Assembly: GCF_001640805.2 (NCBI RefSeq)
Contig: NC_066844.1
Span: 3,891,375-3,955,374, forward strand
DNA: 64,000 bases
Reading direction: 5' to 3'
Origin: Lates calcarifer
Taxonomy: Eukaryota; Chordata; Actinopteri; Centropomidae
In this document: piece after piece, positions 12,650 to 24,687 of the stretch
Layout of the letters: each line of letters starts with the position of its first letter
Position numbering within the stretch: position 1 is the first letter of the stretch
Made by a program: the position numbers and the translations under genes
The notes under the pieces: model-generated
The model's input: the letters and a program-made list of their open reading frames with translations, nothing else
Database searches by the model: none
Told to the model about the DNA's origin: nothing

Positions 12650-13065
12650 TGTATCTGGGGGGGCTCTACATTTGTGTTATCCTGTGGTACTTTTGTAAAG
12701 GATCTGAATGCTTCTTTTACCACTGAAAGCACTCAGTGGAGTCTGGTAGTGATATATACTGATGTTTCTGGTCAAATGAAAAGGATCTTACTCTTTAATA
12801 AAAAGTCTATCTCTGCAGGAATCCTTTCCATAATGTTGTCAGACATTTGTAATAACAATCTGAGCCTGTTAGTGGCAAAAACAAACACTTCAGTGGACAT
12901 ACTTTGCCCACAGGGTGACATTACAGCAGCTGTTCACAGTGGCCAGGTACATTGTTCTTGCTCTGTATTGCACTGATTCCAAATATTTTTGTCCTTATCA
13001 ATCATTTACACCCAAAAACATGAGAAAATAAGGCCCTGGTTAAAAAATACTGGAGCTATGCTTTA
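12650..13065 (+). repeat. interspersed repeat, copy 1 of 4
   Basis: This shares long stretches with 38190-38525, 47185-47400 and, inverted, 46725-47045. Shared words include AGTGGAGTCTGGTAGTGATA, ATAATGTTGTCAGACAT and AAAATAAGGCCC. It has no coding capacity. Three plus-strand copies and one inverted copy in 64 kb suggest a non-autonomous transposon family that I cannot name. Confidence 0.8.
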
Positions 13066-13334
13066 AGTGCACTTACAAGTGTACTTGTAAATTACTTACA
13101 GTATTTTTGTTTTTTAACCTGTTTTCCAAGTTGTGACTCTGCTTTCCTGTCCAAGTAGCTGGCAGGCAGCCATCTTTGTTTTTCAACAGAAGCGTAGTCT
13201 TTGGGGATTGTAGAGATATTTCCAGAATAACTGCAAGTGTTTTTGAACAACACTTTTTAAAACATCTTTTAGAGAAACCAGTGGTAAACTCTGTGACTCA
13301 AGTGTATGTCAGTACATGTGAGAAGCACATGACT

Positions 13335-13632
13335 GGCCTCCACAGACCTCTGACCCCAACCCCATTCAACACCTTTGGGATGAACTGGAACACAGACTGC
13401 AAATGAGAACTTATCACCCAGCTTCAGTGTTGGACCTCACTAATGCTGTTGTGGCTGATTGGGAAGAAATTTCTGCAACCAGGCTCCAAAATCTAGAGGA
13501 GAACCTGAGACCAGAAGAGTGGAGGCTGTTAGAGCAGAAGATTAACGCCCAGGATTTGGGAATAACATGCTCAACCATCACAAATGTGAATGAAATGTTC
13601 AGGTGTCCACATACTCTTAATCATGTAGGGAA
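13335..13632 (+). mobile_element. Tc1-like transposase 3' remnant
   Basis: The frame 13403-13648 reads LDLTNAVVADWEEISATRLQ and is preceded by CCATTCAACACCTTTGGGAT. This corresponds to the NPIEHLW...D.TNAL..EW..IP...Q C-terminal part of a teleost Tc1-type transposase. It ends with GGTGTCCACATACT, a typical terminal sequence. The front two thirds and the DDE catalytic residues are missing. Confidence 0.65.
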
Positions 13633-13854
13633 TTTAGCTTGGTTTTAGGACCTCAATATGGATCAACAGCACAGAAAAGGTTGTGAAATAATAAGATAGG
13701 AGGAAATATACTTTGTTTTCTCGCTCTCTCTCTGTCTCCCTCCATCTCTCAATAACCTCCCACAATTGCAGAACTACCTACAGTAGACTCAGAAAGTAAT
13801 TTCCGATGTAAAAGCTGCTGAATCTTTGGTTTTTGTGTTCCTCCTCCGGCTGCT

Positions 13855-16800
13855 GCAGGACTCAGAGCTTCACTTCAGTTTGTTTTGAACTCGCCGTGGT
13901 GGGTTTTATCTTTCTGTCTGTTCTCTCAGGTGAGTTTTATACATTGTTTGACATTTATCTTTATATCTATATCATATCTGTGAGTTGATTACAGTTTACC
14001 AAATACGTAAGTTGTGAAAGATTCTGCTTTTGTTAACAAGATGATCTGTTTCTCTTTTTATGATTGTGTATTTGTTTTATGTTTAATGAGGACTGTGATT
14101 GTTGATCAGCTCTCACATCTTGTTTGTTTTCCTGAAGAATATTTAAGTTTACTGAGTCAATCACTGTCAGCAGATGATTCAGTTGCTCAGAGGCACTGTG
14201 GTAGATTTGAACCTGCAATCTTTTGCTTCTCTCCTCCACCTCCTCTCTTCTCTTTGTCTCCCCTCTCCACACCTTCTCTCCCCTCTTCTTTCCTCTTGCC
14301 CTTTATTCTCCTATCTCCTTTCCCTCTTTCTTGACTTGTTTTTCTCTCCTCCTCATCGTCTTCTCCATCTTCCTCTTCCTCTTTGCACCTAGCTTTTCCT
14401 CTCTTCTCCTCTTTCCTCCTCCCTCCTTTCCTGTATTGTCAACCCCTCCTCCTCTCCTCTCATTTGCCTTACCTTTGTATCCTTTCTGCTTTCCTCTTTT
14501 TCTCTCCTTTACTCCTCCTGTCTCCTCCTGTTTTCAAATATCCTGCTACTTTTCTTCCCCTTTCTTTCTTTCTGTTTTCCTCTGTTCTTTCCTTGTCTCC
14601 TATACTCATTTCCTCTCCTCTTATCTCCTTTCCTATCGTCTCTTCATCTGATCTTTCTCTTCCTCTCTCCTCCTCATCTCCTCCCCTCCCCTCATATCTA
14701 TTTGTTTCTTCTTTCGTTTTCATCCTCTCTTGTCTTTTTCTCCTTTTTCTCCTACTAATCACCTCTCTTCTCACCTTATCTTCCCTAATCTCCTCTCCTT
14801 CCTTTCAGGTTCTCCATCATGCTCCATCATTTTGTCCTTGTGATCGGGGCCTTGCTCTCATTGGCCACACCCATGCTGGTCGCTATGGAAACCTGCCCAG
14901 CAGCAGGGATCCCCGGGATACCAGGTATGTGCATTAATGTGTGTGGTTGTGTAGGTCCAGGTCTATGTATATTTTCATTTGTTTTGTTCGTGTTTGTTCA
15001 TCTTTATTTCCATCCTCAGGTATGCCTGGGCTGCCCGGCAGAGACGGTCGCACCGGAGAGAAAGGAGAGAAAGGCGAAGCAGGTACATACAGAGAGCTCC
15101 ATCTAAAGTTGGTGCACATTCTAGACCTTTGACCTTTCACCCTTGACTGCCATTTTTTAATCTTTGAGTGGAAGTTGTGAATTGATTTTGAAGGTGGTAA
15201 CTGTTTGTCACTTCTGCTCTCCCTGAGATACAAAGGGCTGGTTGGTATGTGTATTTCTGAACCTTGGACACGGCCATGTTAGCTGTTTCCCCATGCTTCT
15301 TCTCTTTATGCTTAGCTAGGCTAACCACGTCCTGACTCCAGCTCCAAATTTAACACACCATACATGAGACTGATACTGATCTTCACATCTACTTCTCAGA
15401 GAGAAAGGAAAAAAACATATTTCCCCAAATGTTGAACTATTCCTTTAAACCATCAGGTCAGTGTGGTTGGTGATGACGTACAATGATCAGGTTATTGTTG
15501 ATGCCTGCAGGAGCTGAGTGGCAAGGCAGCCTCAGTCCACAGAGGGGAGAGAAGGGGGAGCCAGGGCTGATGGGATTCCCCGGTAAACGGGGTCAGAGCG
15601 GGGAACCAGGGGAACCAGGCATCCCAGGGCTTGCTGGACCACCAGGAGAACCAGGAGAGCGCGGGTATGTAATCAGACAAACCACTGAGCGAGTAACAAG
15701 CACGGTGCTCTGATGTGGATGCGGGATTGACAAGTTTTTGTTGACATGTTTATAAAAATTTAAATTTTTCTACTGCACTGAAATCAAGGTGAACACAACC
15801 AGCACCCAGTAGCAGGTGAATCCAGTTCTGGGTCTCACATCATGTTGTTTCTGTGGCCACAGGGATTGTTGGAGTCCAGGAGAAAGCAGCCTTCAGCGTG
15901 GCCAGAGGAACCAACGAGTACCCGGAGAAAGCCAGCGTCATCCGGTTCACCACAGTCATCACCAACATCAACAATGACTACGACACTGGCACAGGACACT
16001 TCAGGCGAGAATACCACTTGTTCTCTTATCATCATATTGTACAGAGAGTGATGACGAAAAGTTTTTAAGACAAGTTTGTATCATCATTTTCATTTCTATT
16101 AAGGTCAGTAAGCCTGTGAGGCTTTACTTAGATGATTTGCACTTGATGCTAACATCAGCCTGCTCATATACTCACAATGACAATGTTAACATGTTCTTAT
16201 TTAGCAGGTGTGATGTTTACCACGTGTGTCATCTTAGGTTAGCATGTTACCATGCTAAAGTACAGCTGAGGCTGATGGGAATATCATTAGTTTTGCAAGC
16301 CAAGAACCAAAAGAGGAAAACTCAGGCCTCTTTTAATTTTATTAGCAACATTTCTACGAGCTACAGGTCTTCCTCGGGCATCTCATACTGTCTCCAGAGT
16401 TATTGAAATTCAACATGGGGAGGGCAGGAATGTCTGCACCAAATTTTATGGCAACCCACTAAATAGTGAATAGTTGAAACATATCACCCAAAAACAAAGA
16501 TGTGAAACTCATGGTGGTGCTGAAAGAAAAATCTAAGGATCACCAAAATTGGTAGGATTTGTCCTCCTGGGACCATGAATGTCTGTAGAAAATATAATGG
16601 AATTCCATCACACAGTTGCTGAGATGTTATAGCCTGGAACCTACCATCTGTGGAGCCATACCAAGAGACAGCATGGCTGAAAAAAACTCAACAATTCATT
16701 GATATCTAACAAAATTAAGGCATTTCCAGTGTGACAAGGCTACACAGCAATAAATTAAATTTGTATATTGTAGGTGTCGGGTCCCAGGAACATACTACTT

Positions 16801-17132
16801 TGTGTTCCACACCTCTTTAGAGGACCGACTCTGTGTGCTAGCTGAAACTGGACCAAAGACTGTTAACATCGTTCTGCGATCATCGCCGTGGGAGGAGACA
16901 GGTATGACACTGCAGATTCATTTTATCACATTATTCTGCCACTAAATAAGAATCACTCAAGGTAAATGAAACTGCACTCGATCATTACTGGTTCCAGGTG
17001 ACCTCAGGAGGCCTGGCGGTCTACCTGCAGAGGAATCAGGAGGTTTGGCTGGAGACTAAAGACTACAGAGGGATGAGAGGAAGCCCGAATGGTTACAGCG
17101 TTTTCTCCGGCTTCCTTCTGCACCCTCACTGA
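13855..17132 (+). CDS. c1qc: complement C1q subcomponent C chain (two apparent +1 indels)
   Basis: A leader exon ends at 13929. Coding exons are 14819-14924, 15020-15082, 15511-15664, 15863-16004, 16774-16901 and 16998-17132. The signal peptide ([20 protein letters not shown]) is followed by a cysteine (METCPAAG), ten Gly-X-Y triplets, a break at [11 protein letters not shown], and collagen to GEPGERG. The gC1q head carries [20 protein letters not shown] and [12 protein letters not shown], ending [11 protein letters not shown]; this is closest to the C chain. Phase bookkeeping shows one extra base at the 15663-15665 GGG donor junction, and one in 16774-16901, where FCDH...RRQ is read only after a shift. 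Allowing for both, the protein is 241 residues (human about 245). The intron after 16004 starts with GC, not GT. This is the middle gene of the triplet. C chains normally disulphide-link to each other in C1q. Confidence 0.9.
14215..14806 (+). repeat. 590-bp polypyrimidine (C/T-rich) tract
   Basis: Almost purely C and T on the plus strand for about 590 bases, in blocks such as CTCCTC, TTTCCT and CTCTTC. It fills the second half of C1qC intron 1 and runs directly into the acceptor CCTTTCAG at 14808. The long open frames here are artefacts of composition. Confidence 0.9.
16090..16660 (+). repeat. common teleost interspersed repeat inside C1qC intron
   Basis: Words such as GTACAGCTGAGGCTGATGGG, CATTAGTTTTGCA and GACCATGAATGTCTGTA match a non-coding repeat I recognise as abundant in perciform genomes. 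It lies in the GC-AG intron between the two gC1q exons. Confidence 0.6.
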
Positions 17133-17633
17133 CCCAGGAGACGGGAAACTTAAAAAAAAACCTTTTTCCTCCTCACTTCTATATTTACTGCAACACTCCA
17201 GGGCCTCTCACAGACCCTGTCCCCTTTTTAAAAAGTACTGGTTACTTCTCATTTTACAGAAAGATATTTTAATACAACTCACGATTTGCAGCGTAATTTC
17301 ACTGTGTGGAATCAGACACCAAAAATACTTACTGGTATTTAAATGTATGCATAGTGGAGGAAACTATCTCCCTGAGTTTACTTTAATGTCTGTGTTTGTA
17401 TTGTAGTTCGATTTAAGAAAGAAATGATTGGGTTTGGTATTTCTTTATCACCCTAAAAACAGGTTTATCTCTAAAAGCATAGTACTATTTTTCCAGCTTT
17501 CTTATTTTCACTGAATCTGTGTAATTTACAGTTGAATATATCATATATCACATAGCAGATCAGATTCACATTTGTGTATTGATTTTATTGTCTCTGCCAA
17601 CAAACACATACAGTAATTTGAACTGAAAGGCAC

Positions 17634-17639
17634 AATAAA
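17634..17639 (+). terminator. c1qc: candidate C1qC polyadenylation signal
   Basis: AATAAA about 500 bases past the C1qC stop, within an AT-rich 3' flank. Confidence 0.45.
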
Positions 17640-20600
17640 CCAAAAACAACCTGAATGCTTTGTGTTTGTGTGTAATTTCTCATTTAATTGTGCTACATTT
17701 CCAGTTCTCAGGCTGATCATGGTCATGGAAGTTTGAAGTGTTCGTTCTCACATAAATACTCAGTTGCAGCGACTACAGCATTATTTAACTCTTCTATGTT
17801 TATGTTTAGACACTCACAGGACTTGGTTAAGGTTTGGGAAAGATCGTGGTCTTGTTTAATCCAGAAAAAGTTCAGAGCGACTTCATATACTACATGTTTA
17901 TTTACACTTAACAAAAACTACAATCTTTCAATAAACCAAAGTGTTTTTGCTGTCTAAATCAGCCCAGTCTAAAAATATGTTACCTCAGAACATAATCTAG
18001 CCAGTGATTACATTTCCTACAAAAGGTATTTGCAGTTGCATTTTAGTTGTATAGAAATGTCATTTCTAGGAGACACCTGTCAAGATTACAGTGAAAAACA
18101 GGCATGCCTCATTTCCTACGAAACCCTTGTGCAAGGGAGGGCAGCTAGAATCCAGTGTGTGGACACTAACAATGAAAACAACTTGTTAAATCACACATTT
18201 AAATACCCAGTCTTACCTGAAATCACCTGTCATCCTATTAACCACACCCAGAAAGTTATATAAACCCACCCACTTTGGCCTGCAGGCCTTTTTCCCTCCA
18301 AACTGCCAAGAGAACAAAGAGAATCACTGTGAGTGAAAGAATGGACCTTCAAACTTCATGTTTAATCACATTATAGCAGTTATTTTCTTCTCTGTCTTTT
18401 CATTGCTGCACATTTATGCCCCATGTGTCTTTCTCTTACAGTACATTAGATTCCTGTGTTAATACCTTGAAGATGATGAAAATACAGAAACAGACTGCTT
18501 AAGTTGAACTACTGTCAGCTTTGGTTATTTTATTTGTTCAACTACTGTTAGTGATGACATTTTAATTTGATATAAATGTGTTTATTTTGTCTTTATGTAT
18601 CCGTTATCTCTTCCCATGTATTTAACCATCCATTTAACCATCTGCCTATCATCTTTAATTCTGACAAACAGTTCAGTGAGCCAACACCACCATCTTCACT
18701 GTAGTTTTTCACTACGATATAGAGAAATAATGCTGAATGTTAACAGATTTAGTGTTATTGCAGAAAAATACCAACCATGAATATGATCAAAAACAGGGTT
18801 TGATTTCAGGGTCATGTTTTCAGGACGTGTCTAAACATACAGACAGAGCAAAAACAGGGACAGAATGAAATGAAAAGAGGATCAGAAAATGACAAACTAG
18901 CATTTTCACAGGATGTAATTATTAAAAATACACATCAGCTCTTTGTTGGTAGATACTGTTGAAGAAATTAAATATTTTGTGGAACAGATACTGACACCCA
19001 CACTGAGGTTAAGAGATTTAGGGGCACACTGCCAGGAAACAGTTTGTTTTAGGACCAATAAAGAGGAAGTTCAGAAAAAAACAGAACAAAATGTTAATTT
19101 GGAGGAAAGATTTTTAAAAACTCAGATCCATTCAATGATGCTTCATCATCACTACTTCAAGTGGAGATCTTCCTGACATTTTGTAAAACTGTTTCACTTC
19201 CACTGATAAGTTGTTTGCCTTGACAGATAAGTGTGAGAAAAATATTTACAGGAAAAGTTTGTGAACTCTGAGGTGAAACTGGGGTGAGAAATTGTTAAAA
19301 TGCAAGATACTTCTACTTTACAAGAGTATTTTAATTTTATGTTACTTTACTACAGTTCAGGCAGAAATATTATACTGTTCACTCCATGCATTTGACTGTC
19401 AGTTATTAGATTTGCATAAAAACATATAAAAACATATTGATAAACTTATAAAATAGAGTTGTTACTGGGTTAATATGAATTACTGTTTGAGGCAGATTTG
19501 ATTAAAGACTAAATAAATACTGATTTCTGTAGCTGATCTTTTCTTTTTCTTGTTTCCCTTTCCGTCAATCATCTCACGACCCTTCAGATTTATTTTGTGT
19601 CCCTTTAAAACGGGACTGGAACCACTAAGCTAGCTTACTGTTTATAAAGGTAAAACGCGCTCTACCTCGAGCAGCTACAACAGTAAAACTGCTAATGTGC
19701 ACTGGTGTAATATTAACAATCTAATGTTGTCTTATGATGATATACCATTTACCGAGGCAATTTTCTGCACACCGAGTACTTTTACTTTTGATACTTAAGT
19801 ACATTCAGCTGACTTGTACTTGCAGTCTAGTATTTTTATATTTTGGTATTGGGACTTTTATTGAAGCTGGCTAATTTGGTAACCTTATGTTTAGCCAGAT
19901 AGATCTGAAAGTAGCTGGTAAAGTTATAATTTATGTACTCCTAGGTAGCCTAATATGTAATAATACATCATAATTCAACTGTTGGTTAGATTCTTTACTA
20001 ATAATCAGAGGCGAATCAACAAAGTAACTCACAGCTAAAGATGTGAAATAAGTAAAAAGTACAATATTACCCTCTGAAGTGGAGCAGAAGTATAAAGTAG
20101 TGTAACGTGGAAATTATTTGTATAAAATACCTCAAAATTGTACTTAAGTACAGTTTAGTTGGTGATTTCCTCCCAGAGTTTCTCTAATGAATCAGGAGTC
20201 ACAAACACCAGGATCATTCTTTATGAAACTTAAACACAAACATTTGTAAAAGAAAATCATTTCAACCTGCTGATTTTAAGGAAAATTTGGAGGATGCTGC
20301 CTTTTTCCTCTATCTTATCAACAGTTTGACTAATCCTGGAATTTTACAGTGACTTTAGAGTAAAGCTATACTACTACATTCACCCTTTCATTCCATAGTG
20401 AAACACTGTCTGACTTTTGTTAAACCCAATGAAAACCTTTGTTGACCCGTTGACACCAGCAGTCAGTATTCAGATCCTTCACTTACAGTAAGTATAAATA
20501 CTGCAACATAGAAATACTCCATTACAAGTAAAAGTCTGCTTCTAAATGTACTAGTACTCGTGATGTCGAAAATAACCAGTGTTGTACCATTACATATTAT

Positions 20601-20880
20601 AATACACTATAGCTGATGCATCAATGAAAATTCAACTTGTTTTGTGTGTAAAATCTTAATTGATAAGTAACTAAAGCTGTTGAATAAATGTAGTTGAGTG
20701 GCAGCATTTGTTTCTGAGATGTAGTTGAGTAGAAGTAACTAACATAAAATGAACATACTCAAATTTGTATTTAAGTAAACCAAAGGAGTAAATGAGCAGT
20801 TCTTTCTTAATTCCACCACTGCCTGCAGCAAACAGTTGTTTTTTTTATTGTGAACACCAATAGAGCAGCGATCTTGCTTC
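17640..20880. other. intergenic C1qC to C1qB
   Basis: No supported gene. Around 19700-20160 and 20455-20815 it carries copies of a common percomorph repeat built from words such as TTACTTAAGTA, GTATTCAGATCCTTCACTTA and ACTCCATTACAAGTAAAAGT. The remainder is AT-rich with short, unrecognised open frames. Confidence 0.5.
20455..20815 (+). repeat. non-autonomous repeat of the 'TACTTAAGTAAAAGT' type
   Basis: It begins near GTATTCAGATCCTTCACTTA and ends near CCACCACTGCC. A related, partly opposite-oriented copy lies at about 19700-20160, and a fragment near 47105-47160. It resembles a hAT-like non-autonomous repeat common in spiny-rayed fish, recalled from memory. Confidence 0.5.
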
Positions 20881-20888
20881 CTTGAACC

Positions 20889-20906
20889 GTTTCATTTCCC
20901 GTTTTC
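20889..20906 (+). promoter_or_regulatory. ISRE/IRF-like motif upstream of C1qB leader exon
   Basis: GTTTCATTTCCCGTTTTC, read on the other strand as GAAAACGGGAAATGAAAC, has the spaced GAAA repeats of an interferon response element. It lies about 110 bases before the C1qB ATG at 21014. Function is inferred. Confidence 0.4.
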
Positions 20907-21013
20907 TGTCTGACTGAGCTGCTGCTGTCGCTCTGAAGCAGGTCCAGCTCTTCACCTCAGCTCTTCATCAGCTTATCGCTCCACCGCAGGACAACTGACT
21001 GCATTACCTGCAA

Positions 21014-23194
21014 ATGGTGAGACCTTTCTGTCCTCTAAAACCAAAGAAAAGGCACAGAGAAAGAAATGTAGAGAGAGAGGGAATCACTGATTCAGACACA
21101 GAGGAAGAAAGTATACACTTTCATCATATTTCTTGCTGAATGTTTCTTGATGTAACCTTGAAACATTGTTAGGTACTGTTTCTTTACCAGAGTTGGAGCT
21201 TCTGTTGTCCTGGTCAGGATGTCTGCAGGTCTTTAAACTCAAATCTAAGTCATTCATTTCATAGTCTTGTATGTGAACTTATAATATCTTAATTTCCACA
21301 TAGAATATCATATTGTATAAAAGATGTGTGGATAATGGGTGAAAACATTCATTACAGAGCAGTCCTGTATGTCAGATTAGATTTCTGATTATGATCATTA
21401 TAAAAATGCACAAGCAGCCATTTGAGAAAGTACAATCAAGACCATCCAGTTATGTGGCCTTATATCTGTGTGTGCAGGGATATTCCTTAATGAAAAAAAT
21501 ATGTGGTATAGTTATATTGTTAGGGTTTATGGTAAGCCTCCAGGAAATGAATAAGTCAGTGCACAGTTCTTCTAAGTGTGTCTGTAAGTTGTTGTTCCGG
21601 GCATCTGTTTTGAAATGCTGTTCCACTTTGCACATAAAAAAATCTGAACAGAAACACTAGAAATTTGGAGAAAAAATATTACAAATGTTTTACACTAAGT
21701 TGAAGGGTAAAAGTTGTTTGCTTTGTTTATAGACATTCACAGGCCTTGGTTAAGGTTAGGTACTGGCACTCTTTAAATTACAACATCCAAAGTTCACATT
21801 ACAGTAGTGGATAGAAACAAGTATCAATTCACTGTTTGCTTGTTTTTTTTGCTGATTTAAATGGAAACTTGCCTTGTGTATCTGTGTTCAGGCCCCCCAG
21901 TGGCTGAGCTGCATTACTGCAGTGTTGGTGCTCTTGGTTCACGTTTCCCCAGTGGTCACACAGACATGCACCAGGGGAAAACCGGGGTATTCCTGGGATA
22001 CCAGGTACCCATGGGCCTGATGGCAGAGATGGTCCCAAAGGAGCAAAGGGAGACCCCGGTGAGCTCATATTAGATAGTATATAGTTTTTTGGTTTTTTTT
22101 TGGTAGTAGACTATACAATAGCCTTTTGATTTACAGCAAAAATAAAACACCTGTGTTGTCTTTGGTACAACAACCTTGTGCCATGTAATTTTGTTTGTTT
22201 GTTATTGTATGAGCAGGTGAGTCAGGCCAGCCTGTCAGGGGTCAGAAGGGGATGCCAGGTGTGAGGGGCCCCCCAGGACGGCCTGGGATGAAGGGGGATG
22301 TGGGTCTGCCGGGGCCTCCTGGCTTTCCAGGCCAGCCGGGGGAGAAGGGAAGAGCCTTCAACCCCTCCAACCCCTCCAACCAGGAGAGCTCCTTCTTCTC
22401 CCAAAAACGAGTGACATCACAGCCACAAGAGTTGGACACTGCCATCAACTTCAACAGGTCAGTGAAGGTTTGTGGTCACAGAGACGGAGAGCAGGAGTGG
22501 TATTTAACATGATGTGATGCAAACTAATGAGAGAGTGAACAGAAAGAGAAAGGAGAGGTTAAAGGGCAGGATCAGTTGAATATCTCTGATGGTTTTGTGA
22601 GGTTTGATTTTGTCCACCGCTAAAGTCTCTGAAAAGTTTGTATTTTACTAAAACAAAACATGAGATGGAGGAACAGAAAATGTTTCCTGATGATAGAGGT
22701 AGAATACAACAAGCATAAAATCCTAAATAAAAACTGAAATGTTTGTGCAAACTTCCCACAGAGAGATTTTACCAGATCTGGAGCCACAGTTTCAAGGAGT
22801 TTCACTGACAAATGGATCGTTCACATGCACCATCAAAGGCATCTATTTCTTCAGTTACCACGTATCAGCAAAGAGCAGAGTGAGTCTGAACAGTTTGAAC
22901 TGTGTCGAAACTTTCAGGCTCTGATTTGATCTGAAGTGTCACTGTGGTTATTTTTGCTCCTGACTCTTTGTATGATAATCTCAGGTGTGTCTGAAGCTGG
23001 TGAAGGGCAGTGACACTCACTTGATGATGTGTGACATGGCCGATGGTTATCTGGTCACCTCCGGCTCAGCCGTCCTGGAGCTGAATGTCGGAGACGCGGT
23101 CTCGCTCCAGGCGACCAGGTACAACAGCATTGTGACGATCCAGAGCAGCACCAGCCACACCTTCACCGGCTTCCTGATCTTCCCCACCACTTAG
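21014..23194 (+). CDS. c1qb: complement C1q subcomponent B chain (one apparent +1 indel)
   Basis: Coding exons are 21014-21016 (ATG only), 21892-22058, 22217-22457, 22762-22879 and 22985-23194. The ATG is followed directly by a donor (ATG|GTGAGA). Exon 2 then reads [20 protein letters not shown], a good signal peptide, and [10 protein letters not shown]. One extra base, most simply in the GGGG at 21984-21987, shifts the frame before the collagen repeat ([19 protein letters not shown]); without it the protein is 245 residues (human about 253). The Gly-X-Y run breaks at GQPVRGQK. The gC1q head includes [19 protein letters not shown] and VSLQAT, ending [13 protein letters not shown]-chain identity rests on position after A and C and on the VxLQAT segment. 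In C1q the B chain pairs with A and binds IgG. Confidence 0.88.
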
Positions 23195-24687
23195 TCACAG
23201 CCTCTCATCCACACAGTTATAGGTCATAAAATCAGACTTTCAGAGATATTCACAGCAGTTAAATGAAATATGTGTTTTCTGTAATAGTATAAAGACTGGG
23301 AGAATAAATAAAGGTTGGCACAGCAATCATATGTTGCATGTTTTAGCAATAACAGTCAATACAAATCATGTATACTTTTAAATTACTACATGACATTTTT
23401 ATAGGGAATTCCAACCTTTCCAGCAGCCAGGAGGTTTTAATCTTTTAAGCTTTATTCAGTTGTTTTCAGTACATTTTAAAGGTGCAGTCTGTAATCTAAG
23501 TATAAATGCTGTGTCCCACCTTCAAAAAGCACAAGACTGAAATCTGCTTTTGCTTCCATATTGACTGAAATACATCTCATACACTGTAACATTAAACAAC
23601 CAAGTCTACATTAGTGATGTTTCCTGAGTCTGTTACTGTAAGTGTGTGTTTTATTCAGTTTAAAAGCACTTGAGGAAAATGATGTATTCTCTAAACTTCA
23701 AATCTCTATTGTCATAAAGATTGACTGCAATTACTGATCGTGTCTTACCATTGTCAGATGTTTCACTTTGAACAGATTAGAATTAAATGAGTATAAAAAA
23801 TCCTCTCAAGCTTGGACTCAAACATGCTCAAACAAACACACTTAACAAGGTGAAAAGCCAGTAGCATTTACTTAAAGAATAGCATTAGTATTTTTAAAAC
23901 TAGGCCTTGTTTTGGGTTTAAATGACTGATTGGAAATTGGGATTTTTATTGTCCTAATTTAGAGTAGGAAATAAATTGCCTGTGTATCCAAAGCCTGACT
24001 TACTATATATTATTCTTCTGTGTCATGGACCTCCATTGGTGTCTACACACTAATCAGGAGCATTATCATACAGTGGGAAAAAAGATAATACTGATTATTT
24101 AAGCATTAAATAAGGTTATTATTCATATAATGGAAACATATATACAACAGTAATAATACTGTATAATGACTTATTAGAAATAAATTATTAATTGTTGTGG
24201 TGTGTAACATTTCCTCCATTGGCTCTCTGTTTAAAAACACTGAGGTATCAGCTGTGTAGAGTTGAACTCACTCTTCTGACTGATACCAGGCCAGAGGTCA
24301 TTAATTATCAATCACACCACATCAAGTTACCAGACATTTAACCTTACAGCTGTATGGATGGTAAACAGACAGTGTTACAGGAAGTTAAGGATTTGTGGAC
24401 TGTTGCATTTGTAGTTTTTTGCCATCAGATTTGTCAAATCTGACTGATTGGTCTTTTAGTTGCAATATAACATCTGATACTGGTGCTTTTGTGCAGGACA
24501 GCCTTTATTTTGTTATAGCAGCAGGAAATGGCAAGATTTTGTAGCAATACCCCTAAAAGTGGCAATTTATCATGATCACAAAATAATTTATAATACCCTA
24601 AAATCCCAAAATGACATTAAAACTAAATCTGTGTCTTAAAACAAACAAGAAAATTTATCACATAAACTCTCAATTAGTGTCTGATCC
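23195..24687. other. intergenic C1qB to SPMIP1
   Basis: It contains an AATAAA at 23303-23308 that probably ends C1qB, about 110 bases past its stop. Otherwise AT-rich with no open frame of note. The 3' UTR of the convergent SPMIP1 gene must lie at its right end. Confidence 0.5.

Noticed and set aside
14223..14937. Long overlapping open frames in the C/T-rich tract
   Set aside because: They consist of S/L/P/F only, occur in several frames at once, and come from composition. The C1qC intron explains the region.
17688..18263. Open frames between C1qC and C1qB as extra C1q-like genes
   Set aside because: No Gly-X-Y run, no gC1q motif and no matching splice sites.
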